A stretch of 64,000 nt of DNA from Chitinophagales bacterium (GTDB lineage Bacteria; Bacteroidota; Bacteroidia; Chitinophagales; JADIYW01). The DNA lies in NCBI GenBank assembly GCA_020636535.1, contig JACJXT010000011.1, forward strand, positions 186,001-250,000, given 5' to 3'. Below the pieces are notes generated by a model. It made no database searches. It was not told where the DNA came from and saw only the letters and a program-made list of their open reading frames with translations. Positions 32,207-42,098 of the stretch are shown here, piece by piece; the first letter of the stretch is position 1; every line of letters begins with the position of its first letter. A program made the position numbers and the translations under genes.

Positions 32207-34369
32207 ATGCACAAACTTAAACACTTACTAATTCTTTTTTGCTTACTATTTTCAGTACAAGGATTTGCACAAATGAATTATCATTTTACTTATTCTGCCA
32301 ATGTAAGCGAAATTGCAGACAACGAATATTGGGTAAATGTAGTCGTAAAGTTAGATAAGAATTGGCATATGTATAGTCAATTTACAGAAGATGGAGGACC
32401 ATTGCCAACCATTTTTAAGTTCGATAAAAATCCAAATGTAGAATTAATTGGTAAAGTAAAAGAAACAGGAAAACTCGAAAAAAAGTTTGATGAATTGTTT
32501 GGTGTCAATGTAAGTTCTTATAGCAATACGCTTACCTTTAGTCAAAGAGTAAAAGTAAAAGCCAATACTACACTTAAAGGCGAATTCGATGGCATGGTTT
32601 GTAAAGACGAAGAAGGTTGTATGCCATTCGGTCCAGAATCTTTTGCAGCTAAATTAGCGTACAAAAATACTACAAGTAATACTACTAATAATAATTCTAC
32701 ACAAGAAACAACGACTACACCTACTAAAGAAAATCAAACGACTACAACAATTACAGAGCAACCAACAAATACTACTACCAATAATGTAGAAGACAATATT
32801 ACTACTACAGAAAATGGTACTATAACAAATACAACTACAACAACAGATGATGTTGCAACACAAGACATCGACCAAAAAAGTGCTATCGATAATGTAAACA
32901 CAGAAAAGTTTGATATTTCATATGCAAATAGTGCTTGTAGTGTACAAAACGATAAGAAAGATAAAAGTGCTTGGTTAATTTTTGTACTGGGTTTTTTAGG
33001 TGGATTAATAGCACTGCTTACGCCTTGTGTTTTTCCTATGATTCCATTAACTGTTAGCTTTTTTACTAAAGGCGGAAAAGACAAAAAACAAGGATTAAAG
33101 AAAGCATTACTTTATGGTATTTCTATAATTATAATATATGTTCTATTAGGATTAATTATTACAACTGTATTTGGTTCAGATGCATTAAATGCTATGAGTA
33201 CCAATGTATGGTTTAATTTAATTTTCTTTATCGTATTTGTAATTTTTGCATTTTCTTTCTTTGGATTTTACGAAATCACGCTACCAAGTGCTTGGGCAAA
33301 CAAGTCAGATAGCTTAGCAAGTAAAGGTGGAAACTTAGGTATTTTCTTTATGGCATTTACTTTGGCATTGGTATCGTTTTCTTGTACAGGACCAATTATA
33401 GGAACGCTTTTAGTAGAAGTAGCAACTGGTGGAGGTGCATCTATTCTAGGAAGAATTCCATTAAAACCATTAGTCGGAATGCTAGGATTTTCTACTGCAT
33501 TGGCTTTACCTTTTACACTATTTGCTTTATTTCCGCAATGGCTACAATCTTTGCCAAAATCTGGAGGATGGATGAACACCGTAAAAGTATTCTTAGGTTT
33601 TATAGAATTGGCACTTGCTTTTAAGTTTTTATCTATTGCAGATATGACACAAAATTGGGGATTATTGCGTTGGGAAGTTTTTATGGCAATTTGGACACTT
33701 ATTTTCTTTGCATTAGCACTATATAGTTTTGGCATCATCAAATTTCCACACGATAATAAAGGCGAAAAAATTAGTGCTACTAGAAAAATATTAGGCGTTT
33801 TAACTTTAATTTTTGTAGGATATTTGGCTTATAACGGAATCAAATATCAACCATTAAAATCGGTGTTGAGTGGTTTAGCTCCACCAGTTACTTATAATTT
33901 TAAAGACAAAAATCACGAACAGTTTATACACTTTAAAGACTACGACAAAGGTATGGCGTATGCTAAAACCAATAACTTACCAGTCTTGTTAGATTTTACT
34001 GGTTTTGGTTGTGTAAACTGTAGAAAAATTGAAGAAAATATCTGGACAAAAAAAGCAGTACAAAGCTTATTGCAGCAGTATGTCATCATTTCACTTTATG
34101 TTGATGACAGAACTGACTTACCAGAAAATGAGTGGTTTGAATCAGATGCTACAGGAAAAATGAGAACAGTAAAAACGGTTGGTCAGAAGTGGAGCGATTT
34201 CCAAGCCAAGCACTTTAAAACCAATTCGCAACCATATTATGTATTAGTAAGTAATCAGGAACAACTACTTAATCAACCAGTAGATTATTCTTTTTCTGCC
34301 GACGAAAAAAATTACATTAGTTTCCTAGAATGTGGACTAAGCACGAATAAAAAATTGGTGAAAGAATAG
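32207..34369 (+). CDS. dsbD: DsbD-family thiol:disulfide interchange protein
   Basis: A 720-residue protein. It has a signal peptide (ending VQGFAQ), an N-terminal beta-rich DsbD-alpha-like domain to about residue 150, a Thr/Asn-rich linker at about 154-221, eight membrane helices with the redox pair Cys274 (TPCVFPMIPLTV) and Cys393 (FSCTGPIIG), and a C-terminal thioredoxin domain with CVNC at 602-605. DsbD moves electrons from cytoplasmic thioredoxin to periplasmic thiol proteins, for disulfide isomerisation or cytochrome c maturation. The low-complexity linker is unusually long and Thr-rich. The diheme protein 9 kb upstream would need reduced haem-binding cysteines, a possible client. Confidence 0.92.
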   Translation: MHKLKHLLILFCLLFSVQGFAQMNYHFTYSANVSEIADNEYWVNVVVKLDKNWHMYSQFTEDGGPLPTIFKFDKNPNVELIGKVKETGKLEKKFDELFGVNVSSYSNTLTFSQRVKVKANTTLKGEFDGMVCKDEEGCMPFGPESFAAKLAYKNTTSNTTNNNSTQETTTTPTKENQTTTTITEQPTNTTTNNVEDNITTTENGTITNTTTTTDDVATQDIDQKSAIDNVNTEKFDISYANSACSVQNDKKDKSAWLIFVLGFLGGLIALLTPCVFPMIPLTVSFFTKGGKDKKQGLKKALLYGISIIIIYVLLGLIITTVFGSDALNAMSTNVWFNLIFFIVFVIFAFSFFGFYEITLPSAWANKSDSLASKGGNLGIFFMAFTLALVSFSCTGPIIGTLLVEVATGGGASILGRIPLKPLVGMLGFSTALALPFTLFALFPQWLQSLPKSGGWMNTVKVFLGFIELALAFKFLSIADMTQNWGLLRWEVFMAIWTLIFFALALYSFGIIKFPHDNKGEKISATRKILGVLTLIFVGYLAYNGIKYQPLKSVLSGLAPPVTYNFKDKNHEQFIHFKDYDKGMAYAKTNNLPVLLDFTGFGCVNCRKIEENIWTKKAVQSLLQQYVIISLYVDDRTDLPENEWFESDATGKMRTVKTVGQKWSDFQAKHFKTNSQPYYVLVSNQEQLLNQPVDYSFSADEKNYISFLECGLSTNKKLVKE

Positions 34370-34477
34370 TTTACTCTATTTTTGCTTTAACTAAGAAGGA
34401 AAGTATAATTTCTATAAATCTTAAGTATATCTAATAAAAATCTCAATACTTACTAATCTATACTCATTGCTACTCAA

Positions 34478-36961
34478 CTAAAAGCTTGGTTTAAAGCTAA
34501 AGGCAACTCTAAATGGTTTAATGTCTGTTTTGTCTTTCTGAGTTAATCGCCAGCTAAAATCTACTCTAAGTAGCTTTGCAATATTTTCTATAGCAAAACC
34601 AACTTCAGCATAAAAACCATTTAAGCCATTTAATGTACTTGGCAAATCGGTAAACGACACTTTCGATTTATCTAAACTGCCAACTGCCATTTTAGTTACA
34701 AAAACTTCTCGCAATCCAAGTTTTTTTATCAATGGAATTTTGTTGAAGAAAAATCCATTAAAATGATGTTCTAATAAAAAACTTATCATTTGGTCGGCAA
34801 TGAACTCACCTTCATTCATATTAGTAAATCGGTCTTTTTCATATAAAAACGACTGATTTCCTCTTAGCACATGCAACAAAGGATAAGGTGCTTCTCCAAA
34901 CAATTTAAAACCACGCAACTCTATAATAGAATGACCAATTGGTGTTGGCAATCTTTCTTCAATCAATAATTCTAGTTTATGATAGCTAAAATCGCTAATA
35001 AAACCTTTTAAGCTAAAATTATAGTCGAGTGTTATTCTTGGTAAATTACCTTTTACAAATCGTTCTCTTCTGGCAGTTTGTAAAAATTTAGCACCAGGTG
35101 TTGCTCGCATGGTAAAACTTGGTGAAAATATCTGAAATTTATTTCGATTAACTACAGTTCCATCATCAAGTGTTTTGATGAACTCAATTTTTCCTGGAAT
35201 GGTTTGATAGTTCTTATAGTTGAAAGACAAACGAGTATTAAAATTAGGCAACCACTGTCTGTAATAAAATAAGTTAGCACTTTTTATATAAACTAAATCG
35301 GTGATAGACTGTGTTCTCAAAAGTGAGTTGTAAATATAGTCGTACTCTAAATCATTCGGCGATAATGAAAATCGTTGATAATCATCAGAGTAAGAAGCAC
35401 CAATGCTATGATATCGTTTCTTTTTATCAGGTAATTTCGATGATATTTCTGCTCCATATTTTATTCGTTTATCTTTAGTACCATAAGCCAATTTGGTTCT
35501 AAATCTAATCCATTCACTCATTCGCCAATTGTTCCTAAAGTCAACACGAAGTCGCACACCTTCTACATCATTCCAACTAATTAACTGATATAAGTTACCA
35601 ACTTCAAGCATTTGCTTTTTTCCCATTTTATAAAAACCACTAGAAAAAAATGAACCTAAAGTCGACATCGATTTATAAAACTTAGTTCGCTTCAAAGAAT
35701 CAATCAAAAAATAAACTTTACCTTCTGATGTCGTTAAAGAATCATGTCTGCTTGCTAACCAAAACGAATCTTTTTGTCGATTATAATTTGGCAAATTAGT
35801 AACGCCAACTTCACTAAAAATGGTATCTGGAAAAATAGTATCTATGGCAATATCTTTTCTTGATATAGAACGATAAATCCGAACACTTTTAGCTTTTTTG
35901 CGTTTGGTAAAAGCAATGTTGGTACTTCTTTCTTCGCTCACTTTAAACCAACCTTTGTTTTCAACTTCTTCAAAGCGTTGTTTTAGCATAAAGTCGTTTA
36001 CAAAGTTTAAGTTAGCTCTTTTGTCAATACTTAAATCAATTTTGGTAATGGCGAAAGAAGAATCTTCAATCCAAGCTCTACCATTAAATAGTAAGTCGCT
36101 TTTGCTTTTAGCAACAAAAGCCAATTGATAAATCCAAACACTATCTGCATTTTTAACACTATCTACTAAATAGTATCGATATAAAGTTAAACCACCATTG
36201 GCAAAAGGCAATAAAAAAGTCATACCATTTACTTGTGTCTGATTGTCGTAGATGTCGACTTCATCAAACGCAATATCTAGCAACTCAGAAAAACGCAATT
36301 GCTCAATACCAGAAATTTTGCTGGCTTTAACAAACGATTTACTTTTATCTGGTTTTTTTTGATAATATTCTTCGGTAATTGATTCTTTTAAAATAAGAGG
36401 CACATATTTAACACCATTTTCGGTAGAATCCATGTTTTCAATAACAAACCTAAATGGTTTTAAAATCTTCTTTTTTAGAATTTTGTCTTTGATGTTATAT
36501 AAAGAAGCCACTGTTTTTGCATACTCTTCATATTGATAATTGTTGTACTGTTTAGGTCTATTGTCATCTTTATGAGCCACTACATTTCTAAAAATTCTAA
36601 TGGCTACTGTATCTTTAGTTTTAACTTTTTTACTCGCTTGAATAACAAACTCTTGTAACATATAACCATCTGGTTTCATTTTTACAGTAATAGAGTCTTT
36701 AGAAAAAAACCGTTGCTTTAAAACTTCGTCTTTATAACCAAGAAAAGTAAAAACAATAGAATCTACATTTTCTTTAACAGTAAACTCAAAATAACCAGAA
36801 TCATCAGTCATATATGCCTCTGTAGAACTTATTAAGATATTAGTATAAGGCAATAGTTCTTTAGTTTTTGCATCAACAACAATACCTTTTAGAGTAATGT
36901 CTGCTTTACTATAACTAACAACACCAAAAAGTGCAAATAATATGAATATAAACCGCTTCAA
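34478..36961 (-). CDS. DUF5686 protein with CarboxypepD_reg-like domain, outer-membrane type
   Basis: An 827-residue exported protein beginning at TTG (frame gives KRFIFILFALFGVVSYSKA as signal). Residues about 21-100 form a carboxypeptidase regulatory-like beta-sandwich (KGIVVDAKTKELLPYTNILI, then AYMTDDSGYFEF), as at the start of TonB-dependent receptors. The rest is the DUF5686 region, beta-strand-rich with alternating aromatic residues and ending in FRVAFSFKPSF, a terminal phenylalanine typical of outer-membrane barrels. It is likely an outer-membrane protein of unknown cargo. It is convergent with dsbD. Confidence 0.88.
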   Translation of the reverse strand: MKRFIFILFALFGVVSYSKADITLKGIVVDAKTKELLPYTNILISSTEAYMTDDSGYFEFTVKENVDSIVFTFLGYKDEVLKQRFFSKDSITVKMKPDGYMLQEFVIQASKKVKTKDTVAIRIFRNVVAHKDDNRPKQYNNYQYEEYAKTVASLYNIKDKILKKKILKPFRFVIENMDSTENGVKYVPLILKESITEEYYQKKPDKSKSFVKASKISGIEQLRFSELLDIAFDEVDIYDNQTQVNGMTFLLPFANGGLTLYRYYLVDSVKNADSVWIYQLAFVAKSKSDLLFNGRAWIEDSSFAITKIDLSIDKRANLNFVNDFMLKQRFEEVENKGWFKVSEERSTNIAFTKRKKAKSVRIYRSISRKDIAIDTIFPDTIFSEVGVTNLPNYNRQKDSFWLASRHDSLTTSEGKVYFLIDSLKRTKFYKSMSTLGSFFSSGFYKMGKKQMLEVGNLYQLISWNDVEGVRLRVDFRNNWRMSEWIRFRTKLAYGTKDKRIKYGAEISSKLPDKKKRYHSIGASYSDDYQRFSLSPNDLEYDYIYNSLLRTQSITDLVYIKSANLFYYRQWLPNFNTRLSFNYKNYQTIPGKIEFIKTLDDGTVVNRNKFQIFSPSFTMRATPGAKFLQTARRERFVKGNLPRITLDYNFSLKGFISDFSYHKLELLIEERLPTPIGHSIIELRGFKLFGEAPYPLLHVLRGNQSFLYEKDRFTNMNEGEFIADQMISFLLEHHFNGFFFNKIPLIKKLGLREVFVTKMAVGSLDKSKVSFTDLPSTLNGLNGFYAEVGFAIENIAKLLRVDFSWRLTQKDKTDIKPFRVAFSFKPSF

Positions 36962-37258
36962 TGTATTACAGTATAAAAATATTGTTATTCAACTTATTTT
37001 TTTAAATTTTGTTGATGGCTTAACAATTCTTTATCATCATTCTACTAAAAATCATACCAAATTATGAGTTTATCGTAATAAATAGCAAAATGCAACTTGC
37101 GTACATCAATAACTTGCATTACATTTATAACTATAAAAGAGTAATCAAAGTAATAATGTATTTTGGTTAGATAAAATATATAGGTTTTGCAATAGTTAAT
37201 TAATGGTATAGAAATTAATAGAAAACGATAATTCAAGAGGTGTAAAAATAGATAAAAC
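36962..37258. other. 297-base AT-rich gap, no supported gene
   Basis: Very AT-rich sequence between the DUF5686 gene start and an orphan membrane protein gene. A 71-codon minus-strand frame at 37045-37260 is Tyr/Ile/Leu-rich with no recognisable start context and is judged spurious. I see no RNA gene. Confidence 0.5.
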
Positions 37259-37624
37259 ATGAGATTGAGAATTAATATATACTTTTATATTTTTATCATA
37301 GATGTTTTAATTGATTTATTCATTTTCTTATTAGCTTACATTCATCTTGGATACTTGCCTAAGTATGCAGTAGATGAGGAACCAAATGGTTTACTGTTTT
37401 TTAATTTAAGCTCAATTAGTAGTATTTTTTTCTTTGTAGTTCTTTTTAGCTTTATTTATGCTGTAATAAGAGTTATAATTTTAGTTGTTAAATCAATTAA
37501 ATACAAACAAAAAATTAAATTAATTTATAACAAAAAGGTTTTAGCGGTTTTTCTAATTTGTATAATTTTAAGAATTATAATATATACATACTTTGGAGAT
37601 ACTATAGCTTGGATTCTTGATTAA
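37259..37624 (+). CDS. Orphan small membrane protein, 121 aa
   Basis: A 121-residue protein with three predicted membrane helices (about residues 8-29, 50-77 and 93-111) separated by a short acidic loop (AVDEEPNGLLFFN) and a basic loop (KSIKYKQKIKLIYNKK). The positive-inside rule places the basic loop in the cytoplasm. I recognise no family. It stands alone in a 1.2-kb region of otherwise non-coding sequence, beside a MITE-like element, and is even more AT-rich than its neighbours, hinting at recent acquisition. It could also be a fortuitous frame; the clean helix-loop pattern argues for real coding. Confidence 0.55.
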   Translation: MRLRINIYFYIFIIDVLIDLFIFLLAYIHLGYLPKYAVDEEPNGLLFFNLSSISSIFFFVVLFSFIYAVIRVIILVVKSIKYKQKIKLIYNKKVLAVFLICIILRIIIYTYFGDTIAWILD

Positions 37625-37632
37625 TATTAAAC

Positions 37633-37857
37633 AACCTGAGTTCGGTTTTAAAACACCCAAAAATATTATAAGTATTTGATTTATATTGTATTAGTAGCAT
37701 ATTTTAGTAACTTAATAAGTGCGTAGCACTTCAACCTTATTAGAAATGATAGAAAATTTTATAAAATACAGCGTAGCGGTATAACCTTTAAGATTTGTCT
37801 AAATATAAATTGTTGATAAACAGTATTTTATAATAATTTTTAAACCGAAATCAGGTT
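37633..37857. mobile_element. MITE-like element with 21-bp terminal inverted repeats
   Basis: AACCTGAGTTCGGTTTTAAA begins the left end at 37633-37653, and its near-perfect inverse lies at 37837-37857 (19 of 21 matching). The 225-base element has no coding capacity. Inside are the hairpin AAGTGC-gta-GCACTT (37717-37731) and two direct copies of GCGTAGC followed by AACCTT, at 37721 and 37771, 50 bases apart. This is the form of a non-autonomous transposable element. No target-site duplication is obvious. Confidence 0.55.
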
Positions 37858-37993
37858 CATAGCAGTAGAAGTGTAAAGTACTTTAATATAAGTAACCATG
37901 TGGTGAAACCTATGATAATAAACCCAATCTACCAAAACCATAACTTAACTACGATTTAACAATTAAAAACTAACATTTTATCGTTTTTATCAA

Positions 37994-38001
37994 TACCTTT
38001 G
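37994..38001 (+). promoter_or_regulatory. Upstream -7 element (TACCTTTG) of the ribosomal array
   Basis: Exact TAnnTTTG followed by CACCAC. No TTTG is seen about 19 bases upstream, so it is weaker than the second promoter at 38100-38130. A transcript from here would have a leader of about 150 bases with hairpins AAGAGTA-gcaa-TACTCTT (38012-38029) and GTCTTC-ggttt-GAAGAT just after. Confidence 0.4.
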
Positions 38002-38099
38002 CACCACTTTTAAGAGTAGCAATACTCTTTTGGGTAGTGACTGTCTTCGGTTTGAAGATAAGACTACAAGACAAATGATGATTTTTTTCAATACAATGT

Positions 38100-38130
38100 T
38101 TTGTATTCTTATTTATTACGCTTACCTTTG
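38100..38130 (+). promoter_or_regulatory. Main promoter of rpsL and the ribosomal array
   Basis: TTTG at 38100-38103, a 19-base spacer, then TACCTTTG at 38123-38130: both Bacteroidota sigma elements match exactly with ideal spacing. The sequence continues CAGTCC at the probable transcription start, and the rpsL ATG is 27 bases beyond. Confidence 0.75.
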
Positions 38131-38157
38131 CAGTCCAAATTTTAAAAATTAATTGGA

Positions 38158-38541
38158 ATGCCAACTATATCACAATTAGTAAGAAAAGGAAGAAAACAAC
38201 TAAAAGAGACATCTAAGTCAAAAGCTTTGACTTCTTGTCCACAAAGAAGAGGTGTTTGTACAAGGGTTTACACTACTACACCTAAAAAACCAAACTCAGC
38301 ACTTAGAAAAGTAGCTAAAGTAAGGTTAACTAACAAGTACGAAATCATTGCTTACATACCAGGCGAAGGTCATAACTTACAAGAACACTCTATCGTAATG
38401 ATTCGTGGAGGAAGGGTTAAAGATTTACCAGGGGTAAGATACCACATCGTTAGAGGTGCTTTAGATACAGCTGGAGTAAACGACAGAAAGAAAAGTAGAT
38501 CTAAATACGGTACTAAAAGACCCAAACCAGCTTCAAAATAA
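38158..38541 (+). CDS. rpsL: Ribosomal protein uS12
   Basis: A 127-residue S12, first gene of the array. The decoding-centre loop [12 protein letters not shown] and the second loop [14 protein letters not shown] are intact; the Asp in KDLPGV is the residue methylthiolated in many bacteria. The lysines where streptomycin resistance changes arise are the wild-type form. It sits at the 30S decoding site next to EF-G and tRNA contacts. It is preceded by a strong Bacteroidota-type promoter. Confidence 0.98.
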   Translation: MPTISQLVRKGRKQLKETSKSKALTSCPQRRGVCTRVYTTTPKKPNSALRKVAKVRLTNKYEIIAYIPGEGHNLQEHSIVMIRGGRVKDLPGVRYHIVRGALDTAGVNDRKKSRSKYGTKRPKPASK

Positions 38542-38569
38542 TTATAACAGTCGCTAATTTTTTAATACA

Positions 38570-39037
38570 ATGAGAAAGCAAAAAGCAAAAAAAAGATATT
38601 TAGCACCAGATCCAGTTTACAATGACGCATTGGTAACTAGATTTGTTAATAATATGATGGTTGATGGAAAGAAAAGCATCGCTTACAAATCTTTCTATGA
38701 AGCTATGGAAAAAGTAAAAGCTTCTACTGAAGAAGAAGGTTACGATATTTGGAAAAAAGCATTAGAAAATGTAATGCCATCTGTAGAAGTAAGATCTAGA
38801 AGAATTGGTGGTGCTACTTTCCAAATTCCTACACCTATCAGAGAAGATAGAAAAATATTCTTAACCATGAAGTGGTTAATTATGTTTGCAAGAAAAAGAA
38901 ATGGCAAATCTATGGGCGAAAAATTAGCTCAAGAATTAATAGCAGCTTCTAAAGGAGAAGGTTCTTCTGTAAAAAGAAAAGAAGATATGCATAAAATGGC
39001 AGAAGCAAACAAAGCATTCTCTCACTTTAAAGTTTAA
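38570..39037 (+). CDS. rpsG: Ribosomal protein uS7
   Basis: A 155-residue S7 with the basic RKQKAKKR N-terminus, the conserved [15 protein letters not shown] and [18 protein letters not shown] segments. It nucleates assembly of the 30S head and lines the E site. It is 28 bases after rpsL and 12 before fusA, in the usual str order. Confidence 0.98.
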   Translation: MRKQKAKKRYLAPDPVYNDALVTRFVNNMMVDGKKSIAYKSFYEAMEKVKASTEEEGYDIWKKALENVMPSVEVRSRRIGGATFQIPTPIREDRKIFLTMKWLIMFARKRNGKSMGEKLAQELIAASKGEGSSVKRKEDMHKMAEANKAFSHFKV

Positions 39038-39049
39038 TACAAGTAAAAA

Positions 39050-41155
39050 ATGAAACGCGATTTAAAATATACAAGAAACATAGGTATTGCAGCTCACATC
39101 GATGCAGGTAAAACTACTACAACAGAGCGTATTTTATATTATGCTGGTGTAAATCACAAAATTGGTGAAGTACACGATGGTGGTGCTACTATGGACTGGA
39201 TGGTTCAAGAACAAGAAAGAGGTATCACAATTACTTCTGCTGCTACTACCGTTTTTTGGAATTATAGAGGAGATCAATATCATGTAAACATCATCGATAC
39301 ACCAGGACATGTCGACTTCACTGTTGAAGTAAATCGTTCTTTAAGAGTATTAGATGGTCTAGTATTCCTTTTTTCTGCGGTTGATGGTGTTGAACCACAG
39401 TCAGAAACAAACTGGAGATTAGCAAATAACTATAATGTTGCTCGTATTGGTTTCGTAAATAAAATGGATAGATCTGGAGCTGACTTCTTAAATGTTGTTC
39501 AACAAGTTAAAGACATGTTAGGTTCTAATGCTGTTCCTTTACAATTGCCAATTGGTTCAGAAGATAACTTTAAAGGTGTGGTTGACTTAATCAACTTTAG
39601 AGGTATCGTTTGGAATACAGAAGATATGGGTATGACTTTCCAAGAAGTGCCAATTCCTGATGACATGATGGAAGAAGCTGTTAAATGGAGAGAAGTTTTA
39701 TTAGAAGCAGTTTCTGAATACGACGAATCATTAATGGAAAAATTCTTTGATGATCCAGAGTCTATCACAGAAAGAGAAATCTTAGATGCATTAAGAAGTG
39801 CAACTATCGATATGAAGATAGTACCAATGTTATGTGGTTCTTCATTCAAAAATAAAGGAGTTCAAACAATGTTAGATTTGGTAATGGAAATATTGCCAAG
39901 TCCATTAGATAGAGGTGAAATCAAAGGTACTAATCCAGATACTGGAGAAGAAATCTTTAGAAAACCAAGTTTCGATGAACCATTTACTGCATTAGCATTT
40001 AAAATCGCTACAGATCCTTATGTTGGTCGTTTAGCATTTATGAGAGCTTACGCAGGAGTGTTAGAAGCAGGTTCTTATATCTACAACTCTCGTAGTGGAA
40101 ACAAAGAAAGAATTTCTAGAATATTCCAAATGCACGCCAACAAACAAAATCCAATCGAAAGATTAGGTGCTGGTGATATTGGTGCTGCAGTTGGTTTCAA
40201 AGATATTCGTACTGGAGATACACTTTGTGCAGAAGGTAAACCTATCGTGTTAGAGTCAATGAAATTCCCAGATCCAGTTATTGGTTTGGCAATCGAACCT
40301 AAAACACAAAAAGATGCCGATAAATTAGGGATGGCTTTGGGTAAATTAGCAGAAGAAGATCCAACTTTCAAAGTAAGATACGACGAAGAAACTGCTCAAA
40401 CAGTAATTAGCGGAATGGGTGAGTTACACTTAGAAGTTATCGTAGATAGATTATTAAGAGAGTTCAAAGTAGAATGTAACCAAGGTGCTCCACAAGTAAA
40501 CTATAAAGAAGCAATCACTAATACTATTAAACATAGAGAAAAATATGCTAAACAGTCTGGTGGTCGTGGTAAGTTTGCCGATATTGATGTAGAAGTTGGT
40601 CCAGGTGAAGAAGGAAAAGAAGGTTTAACTTTCGTAAACAATATTTTCGGTGGTGCAGTTCCTAAAGAATTCATTCCTGCTGTTGAAAAAGGTTTCAAAG
40701 AAGCAATGAAAACAGGAGTATTAGCAGGTTATGATGTACCAAGCTTAAAAGTAACTTTAAACGATGGTTCTTATCACCAAGTCGATTCAGATTCTTTCTC
40801 TTTCGAGCAATGTGCTAAGTTTGCGTTCAGAGAAGCTTGTAAAAAAGCAGGACCAATCATTCTTGAGCCAATCATGAAATTAGAAGTAATCACACCAGAA
40901 GAAAATACAGGAGATGTAGTAGGTGACTTGAACAGAAGAAGAGGTATGATGGAAGGTATGGAAATCAAAAACAATGCTCAAGTAATTAAAGCAAAAGTGC
41001 CTTTGTCTGAAATGTTTGGTTATGTAACCGATTTAAGAACAATCACTTCTGGTAGAGCAACATCTATTATGGAATTTTCTCACTATGCTCCAGTTTCAAA
41101 CAACTTAGCAGAAGAGATTATATCTAAAGCAAAAAGTAAAGTTAAAGCTGAATAA
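39050..41155 (+). CDS. fusA: Elongation factor G
   Basis: A 701-residue translocase GTPase. G1 is [10 protein letters not shown] near residues 16-25, switch II has DTPGHVDF, G4 is NKMD and G5 follows near the SSF of CGSSFKNKG. Domains II-V are complete, with [15 protein letters not shown] in domain III and [13 protein letters not shown] near the end. EF-G moves tRNA and mRNA after peptide transfer and helps recycle ribosomes. rpsJ follows directly, and tuf, which separates these genes in many other phyla, is absent. Confidence 0.98.
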   Translation: MKRDLKYTRNIGIAAHIDAGKTTTTERILYYAGVNHKIGEVHDGGATMDWMVQEQERGITITSAATTVFWNYRGDQYHVNIIDTPGHVDFTVEVNRSLRVLDGLVFLFSAVDGVEPQSETNWRLANNYNVARIGFVNKMDRSGADFLNVVQQVKDMLGSNAVPLQLPIGSEDNFKGVVDLINFRGIVWNTEDMGMTFQEVPIPDDMMEEAVKWREVLLEAVSEYDESLMEKFFDDPESITEREILDALRSATIDMKIVPMLCGSSFKNKGVQTMLDLVMEILPSPLDRGEIKGTNPDTGEEIFRKPSFDEPFTALAFKIATDPYVGRLAFMRAYAGVLEAGSYIYNSRSGNKERISRIFQMHANKQNPIERLGAGDIGAAVGFKDIRTGDTLCAEGKPIVLESMKFPDPVIGLAIEPKTQKDADKLGMALGKLAEEDPTFKVRYDEETAQTVISGMGELHLEVIVDRLLREFKVECNQGAPQVNYKEAITNTIKHREKYAKQSGGRGKFADIDVEVGPGEEGKEGLTFVNNIFGGAVPKEFIPAVEKGFKEAMKTGVLAGYDVPSLKVTLNDGSYHQVDSDSFSFEQCAKFAFREACKKAGPIILEPIMKLEVITPEENTGDVVGDLNRRRGMMEGMEIKNNAQVIKAKVPLSEMFGYVTDLRTITSGRATSIMEFSHYAPVSNNLAEEIISKAKSKVKAE

Positions 41156-41166
41156 TTTAAAATAAT

Positions 41167-41472
41167 ATGACACAGCGAATTAGAATAAAATTAAAATCGT
41201 ACGACCACAACTTGGTAGATAAATCTGCTGAGAAGATTGTTAAAACTGTAAAAAATGCAGGTGCTTTGGTAACAGGTCCAATTCCTTTGCCAACCAACAA
41301 AAAAATATTTACTGTTTTAAAGTCGCCACATGTTAATAAAGAAGCAAGAGAGCAGTTTAAATTGTGTACTTACAAAAGATTGTTAGATATCTATAGTGCT
41401 ACACCAAAAACAGTAGATGCTTTAATGAAATTAGAATTGCCAAGTGGTGTGGATGTAGAAATAAAAGTATAG
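41167..41472 (+). CDS. rpsJ: Ribosomal protein uS10
   Basis: A 101-residue S10. Conserved [20 protein letters not shown] opens it and [19 protein letters not shown] follows, with the hairpin loop that reaches the 30S head interior. S10 also doubles as NusE in antitermination with NusB. It starts the S10 cluster, 11 bases after fusA. Confidence 0.98.
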   Translation: MTQRIRIKLKSYDHNLVDKSAEKIVKTVKNAGALVTGPIPLPTNKKIFTVLKSPHVNKEAREQFKLCTYKRLLDIYSATPKTVDALMKLELPSGVDVEIKV

Positions 41473-41476
41473 TAAA

Positions 41477-42097
41477 ATGAAAGGATTAATAGGTACTAAA
41501 ATAGGAATGACTACAATCTTCGGTGAAGACGGAAGAGCAATACCTTGTACAGTATTGGAAGCTGGTCCTTGTGTAGTTACACAAAAGAAAACTACCGAAA
41601 AAGACGGATATGATGCTATTCAAATTGGCTTTGGAAATAAAAAAGAAAAAAATACTTCTAAAGCAATGAAAGGACATTTCCAAAATGCAAGCACTGCACC
41701 TAAAGCTAAATTAGTAGAATTTAGAGGAAACTTTGAGGATGTTAATGTTGGAGATGTAATTGATACTAACTTAATTCAAGAAAACGACAAAGTAGCAGTT
41801 ACTGGAACTTCAAAAGGAAAAGGTTTTCAAGGAGTAGTTAAAAGACACGGCTTTGCAGGTGTTGGTGGTGCTACGCATGGTCAACACAACAGACTTAGAG
41901 CTCCAGGTTCAATCGGTGCTTGTTCAACGCCAGCTCGTGTTTTTAAAGGCATGAAAATGGCAGGTAGAACGGGTGGAGATAAAGTAAAAGTTACTCGTGC
42001 AAAAGTGATAAAAGTTCTTGCCGACCAAAATTTAATCTTAGTAAAAGGAGCAATTCCTGGTCATAAAGGAGCATTCGTAATTATTGAGAAGAAGTAA
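41477..42097 (+). CDS. rplC: Ribosomal protein uL3
   Basis: A 206-residue L3. The start [13 protein letters not shown], the long loop [20 protein letters not shown] and [12 protein letters not shown] are characteristic. L3 is an early 50S assembly protein whose loop approaches the peptidyl transferase centre. The stop lies one base before the rplD ATG. Confidence 0.98.
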   Translation: MKGLIGTKIGMTTIFGEDGRAIPCTVLEAGPCVVTQKKTTEKDGYDAIQIGFGNKKEKNTSKAMKGHFQNASTAPKAKLVEFRGNFEDVNVGDVIDTNLIQENDKVAVTGTSKGKGFQGVVKRHGFAGVGGATHGQHNRLRAPGSIGACSTPARVFKGMKMAGRTGGDKVKVTRAKVIKVLADQNLILVKGAIPGHKGAFVIIEKK

Positions 42098-42098
42098 A

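Larger units (their letters stand above)
37625..38157. other. 533-base gap upstream of the ribosomal array
   Basis: The gap holds the MITE-like element (37633-37857), about 135 bases of AT-rich sequence, an upstream -7 element at 37994, two small hairpins, and the main rpsL promoter ending at 38130. No coding frame is credible. Confidence 0.6.

Noticed and set aside
32654..33084. Antisense reading frames opposite dsbD rich in Val, Cys, Ser and Ile
   Set aside because: They are the complement of the Thr/Asn-rich linker codons; low-complexity shadows with no start context.
37045..37260. 71-codon minus-strand frame, Tyr/Ile-rich
   Set aside because: Sits in very AT-rich non-coding sequence, no family, no clear start; most likely a chance frame.
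37721..37790. Possible short CRISPR-like direct repeats (GCGTAGC...AACCTT twice)
   Set aside because: Only two imperfect copies, no regular spacer and no cas genes; better explained as part of the MITE-like element.
38012..38029. Intrinsic terminator ahead of rpsL
   Set aside because: The seven-base-pair stem is AT-rich and followed by only two or three T residues, so termination is not convincing.
39499..40974. Several long antisense frames opposite fusA
   Set aside because: They mirror the codon bias of a highly expressed AT-rich gene and lack any recognisable domain.
42084..42098. TTG start for rplD overlapping rplC
   Set aside because: Adds MRRSK not found in L4; an ATG follows the rplC stop at an ordinary distance.
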